Below, in pieces: positions 14,612-16,528 of a DNA stretch of 16,528 nucleotides. The notes below the pieces were generated by a model. That model was not told where the DNA came from, did no database searches, and worked only from the letters and a program-made list of their open reading frames with translations. Source of the DNA: UBA6136 sp041178325 (GTDB taxonomy: Bacteria; Pseudomonadota; Gammaproteobacteria; Methylococcales; Methylococcaceae). The number at the start of each line of letters is the position of its first letter. Position 1 is the stretch's first letter. The stretch lies in assembly GCA_041178325.1 (NCBI GenBank), contig JBEGVN010000015.1, forward strand, positions 1 to 16,528. The letters are read 5' to 3'. A program made the translations under genes and the position numbers.

Positions 14612-15109
14612 GTGCGCCGTGCAAAGGCGGCGCTTTTCCTGTGGGTGCGAAACCCACCCGGTCACTTTCACTCCGACCGGAAGCAACTGGAGCAGTCAGG
14701 GAGGTAACGAACTGGCTGGAGCCTCTGGTGTAGAGGGGTACTAGGTACCTTGGCGAACACGCAGGCCACAACGTGAGTGAATGCTGAGCACGCCTCGAAA
14801 AGGGTGATGCACGGGCCGACCTGCCAGTCGATGCGGGGAAGGCTGCCATCGTAGGGGAAGCGAGTGAAATATGCACCCTACGGCCGTGCCGGGGTATTGG
14901 CAGTGGCATGTGTGGAAGGGGAATTGCGCGCGCAACACGGGAAGTCCCATTGGGCGGGGTTGGGAAACTCCAACGAGGAATCGGTGACGATTAGACTCGG
15001 CCTTTTGGGGTGGCGGAGTGGCTCGTAGTACCGGGGAAGTCGGGTAATGCCGATGGAGGGAAGGGGCCATAGTTCAAGACCGACGTAGAAAAGTGATGAG
15101 GACCGGAGA
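14612..15109 (+). ncRNA. Group II intron 5' catalytic RNA domains (I to III)
   Basis: This stretch is protein-free but dense in stems. Examples are GTGGGT/ACCCAC at 14641-14646 and 14652-14657 with a GCGAA loop, and CCGGTC/GACCGG at 14658-14663 and 14675-14680. Purine-rich internal loops (GGGAAGTC, GGGGAAGTCGGGTAATGCC) precede the RT gene. The arrangement of paired arms starting directly after GTGCGCC fits domain I of bacterial group II introns. The frames that stay open here on the - strand (14535-14909 and 14741-15070) are by-products of the GC-rich RNA. Confidence 0.75.
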
Positions 15110-16441
15110 TTGGGAAACCTAACAACTCCAGACAGTGTCAGGAACCTGCAGACTACGTTACAAGCGAAAGCGAAGGCTGAACCGGATTTCAGGTTCTACG
15201 CGCTCTATGACAAGCTGTACCGTGAAGACGTTTTGCTGACGGCCTACCGGAAATGTCGTGCTAATAAAGGCGCACCGGGCGTCGATGGGCAAACCTTCGA
15301 GGATATCGAGTCGTATGGCCGGGAATCATGGCTCCGGGAGCTGGCGCAAGCCTTGAAAGAGCAAAGTTACCGACCGCAGGCGATTCGACGAGTCTATATC
15401 CCAAAGCCCAATGGTAAATTGAGGCCTTTAGGGCTGCCGACCCTTCGGGATCGGGTGTGCATGATGGCGATGGTGCTGATTCTCGAACCGATATTCGAGC
15501 CAGACCTTCCCAAAGAGCAATATGGATACCGCCCGGGAATGAGTGCGCATGACGCCCTGACTTCGGTCAGGAACGGACTATGCGAGGGCTATCCGGACGT
15601 CGTCGATGCGGATCTGACTTCTTATTTCGATACCCTCCCGCATCAGGAGTTGATGTTGTGTATCGCCCGGAGAGTGGTCGACCGCCGGATACTTGGGCTA
15701 ATCAAACAATGGCTCGAGTGTGCGGTGGAAGAAACTGACGACCGGGGCCGTAAGAAACGCACAACCCTGAACAAGGATACGGGAAAAGGTATTCCGCAGG
15801 GTTCACCCCTGAGCCCATTGCTGGCTAATCTTTACATGCGTCGATTCATCCTCGGATGGAAGACCTGTCGAGCCACCCGGAATATGGAAGTCAGGATTGT
15901 GACCTACGCGGACGATCTGGTTATCCTCTGTCGAAAAGGCCAAGCAGAAACGGCGCTTGCTGAGATGCGGAACCTGATGATGAGGCTGAAGCTCCAGGTC
16001 AACGAAGAGAAGACGCGGACCTGCAACACCAGTCGAGAACATTTTGACTTTCTTGGGTATACCTTTGGGCGGTACTTTTCCAAGCGAACGGGTGGGGCCT
16101 ACCTAGGCCTTCGCCCCTCGAAGAAGAGTGTCCACCGGGTCATTGCCTCTTTGAGGGAGAAGACCGACCGAAGGACGACCTGGCTTGAAACCACAGAGCT
16201 AGTGGCCGATATGAATCGGGTGCTGACTGGATGGACCAACTACTTCAGTATTGGGACAACGAGCGACGCATACCGAGCAATCGAGGCTTACTGCGCGATG
16301 CGGGTGCGCCGGTGGTTGCTGGATAAGCATAAATTGCGAAGGAGCGGGATGCTTGAATATCCCTACGAGTATCTGTACGGCCCTTTAGGGCTTGTCCGCC
16401 TCTCCGCGAAGCACAGCAACCTGCCGTGGGCGAAGGCATGA
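15110..16441 (+). CDS. ltrA: Group II intron reverse transcriptase/maturase
   Basis: 443 aa. The protein helps the intron RNA fold and splice, and copies it into DNA during retrohoming. RT fingers and palm are intact: the RNA-binding start FYALYDKLYREDVLLTAY (about 27-44), GAPGVDGQTFEDIE, YIPKPNGKLRPLGLPTLRDR, the first catalytic acid in DADLTSYFD (from D166), GIPQGSPLSPLLANLYM, and YADD (266-269). The maturase (X/thumb) domain follows, with LVADMNRVLTGWTNYF near 365-380. The protein ends SNLPWAKA with no zinc-finger HNH endonuclease domain, so target entry must use a nick or primer supplied by the host, such as a replication fork. The start is TTG at 15110 with GATGAGG 8 nt before it; no in-frame ATG exists before the conserved region. 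No frameshift is visible. Confidence 0.95.
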   Translation: MGNLTTPDSVRNLQTTLQAKAKAEPDFRFYALYDKLYREDVLLTAYRKCRANKGAPGVDGQTFEDIESYGRESWLRELAQALKEQSYRPQAIRRVYIPKPNGKLRPLGLPTLRDRVCMMAMVLILEPIFEPDLPKEQYGYRPGMSAHDALTSVRNGLCEGYPDVVDADLTSYFDTLPHQELMLCIARRVVDRRILGLIKQWLECAVEETDDRGRKKRTTLNKDTGKGIPQGSPLSPLLANLYMRRFILGWKTCRATRNMEVRIVTYADDLVILCRKGQAETALAEMRNLMMRLKLQVNEEKTRTCNTSREHFDFLGYTFGRYFSKRTGGAYLGLRPSKKSVHRVIASLREKTDRRTTWLETTELVADMNRVLTGWTNYFSIGTTSDAYRAIEAYCAMRVRRWLLDKHKLRRSGMLEYPYEYLYGPLGLVRLSAKHSNLPWAKA

Positions 16442-16454
16442 GCGTCTTGTCCGA

Positions 16455-16487
16455 GAGCCGGATGCCGTAGTTTGGCCCGTCCGGTTC
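16455..16487 (+). ncRNA. Group II intron domain V
   Basis: The 33-nt hairpin begins GAGCCGGAT and ends GTCCGGTTC, the usual lower helix with the AGC catalytic triad and a two-base bulge (CC instead of the common AC/CG). The upper part is GCC...GGC with GTAGTTT between, rather than a longer stem capped by a GNRA tetraloop. It lies 13 nt after the RT stop codon, as expected. Confidence 0.8.
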
Positions 16488-16528
16488 GATGAGGAGGGTG
16501 TGGAGACGGAGTGATGATCTCGGCTATT

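Larger units (their letters stand above)
14612..16528 (+). mobile_element. Group II intron with reverse transcriptase/maturase (3' end at or past the window edge)
   Basis: A self-splicing mobile RNA of about 1.9 kb. The proposed 5' end is GTGCGCC at 14612, matching the GUGYG consensus. Structured RNA follows (domains I-III, 14612 to about 15100), then the encoded RT/maturase in domain IV (15110-16441) and a domain V helix at 16455-16487. The remaining 41 bases (16488-16528, ending GGCTATT) should contain domain VI, and a 3' end of the AY type (CTAT) is possible within the last bases. The element reads opposite to pst. The 5' end is placed by consensus only. A possible EBS1-IBS1 pairing (GTCGA near 14824-14828 with TCGAC 14607-14611) is short. 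Intron class is not assigned. Confidence 0.85.

Noticed and set aside
14535..15070. Two overlapping - strand frames in the group II intron 5' region
   Set aside because: They fall mostly in structured intron RNA, are Arg/Pro/His-rich, and lack any protein family features.
1..16528. CRISPR array, tRNA, rRNA or prophage genes
   Set aside because: No evenly spaced repeats, no cloverleaf-like sequences and no phage structural genes were seen on reading through.

Overview
The window looks like chromosomal DNA of a Betaproteobacterium. It has moderate GC, dense housekeeping genes, tatABC, a succinylase-route dapC-dapD pair next to proS, a basic-tailed RHH-like protein and a radical SAM protein of types I associate with that class, and long-form PstC/PstA permeases. 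This placement rests on gene content and protein style only. Most genes are standard and well preserved. I do not see an obviously new multi-gene system. The accessory parts are an insertion-sequence-like end at the left edge and a near-complete group II intron at the right edge.

Left part (1-2048): the 3' tail of an unidentified ORF and two near-identical 19-20 bp direct repeats, resembling an IS end, lie just before tatA-tatB-tatC on the + strand. This operon encodes the twin-arginine exporter and ends at a bidirectional terminator. A small secreted four-cysteine protein on the - strand converges on the same terminator.

Middle (2089-8105): proS, dapC and dapD form a tight - strand operon (prolyl-tRNA synthetase and two lysine/diaminopimelate enzymes). 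The divergent spacer upstream of proS carries a perfect 11-bp dyad, followed by a + strand gene for a Lys-rich-tailed, RHH-like DNA-binding candidate. Then come a small lipoprotein (-), a YjbQ-family protein (+) and a radical SAM enzyme (-).

Right part (8292-14362): a phosphate-themed neighbourhood holds a class I PPK2 polyphosphate kinase and a PIN-PhoH ATPase (+). Convergent to these is pstC-pstA-pstB (-), the membrane and ATPase parts of the high-affinity phosphate ABC transporter. Neither pstS (binding protein) nor phoU is found at its usual flank. The place upstream of pstC, where pstS is usually expected, is occupied by about 250 bp without a recognisable gene and then the group II intron.

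Right edge (14612-16528): the group II intron lies on the + strand. It has about 500 nt of structured 5' RNA, a 443-aa reverse transcriptase/maturase without an HNH endonuclease domain, and a recognisable domain V with an unusual terminal loop. The last bases of the window probably lie in domain VI or at the intron's 3' end.
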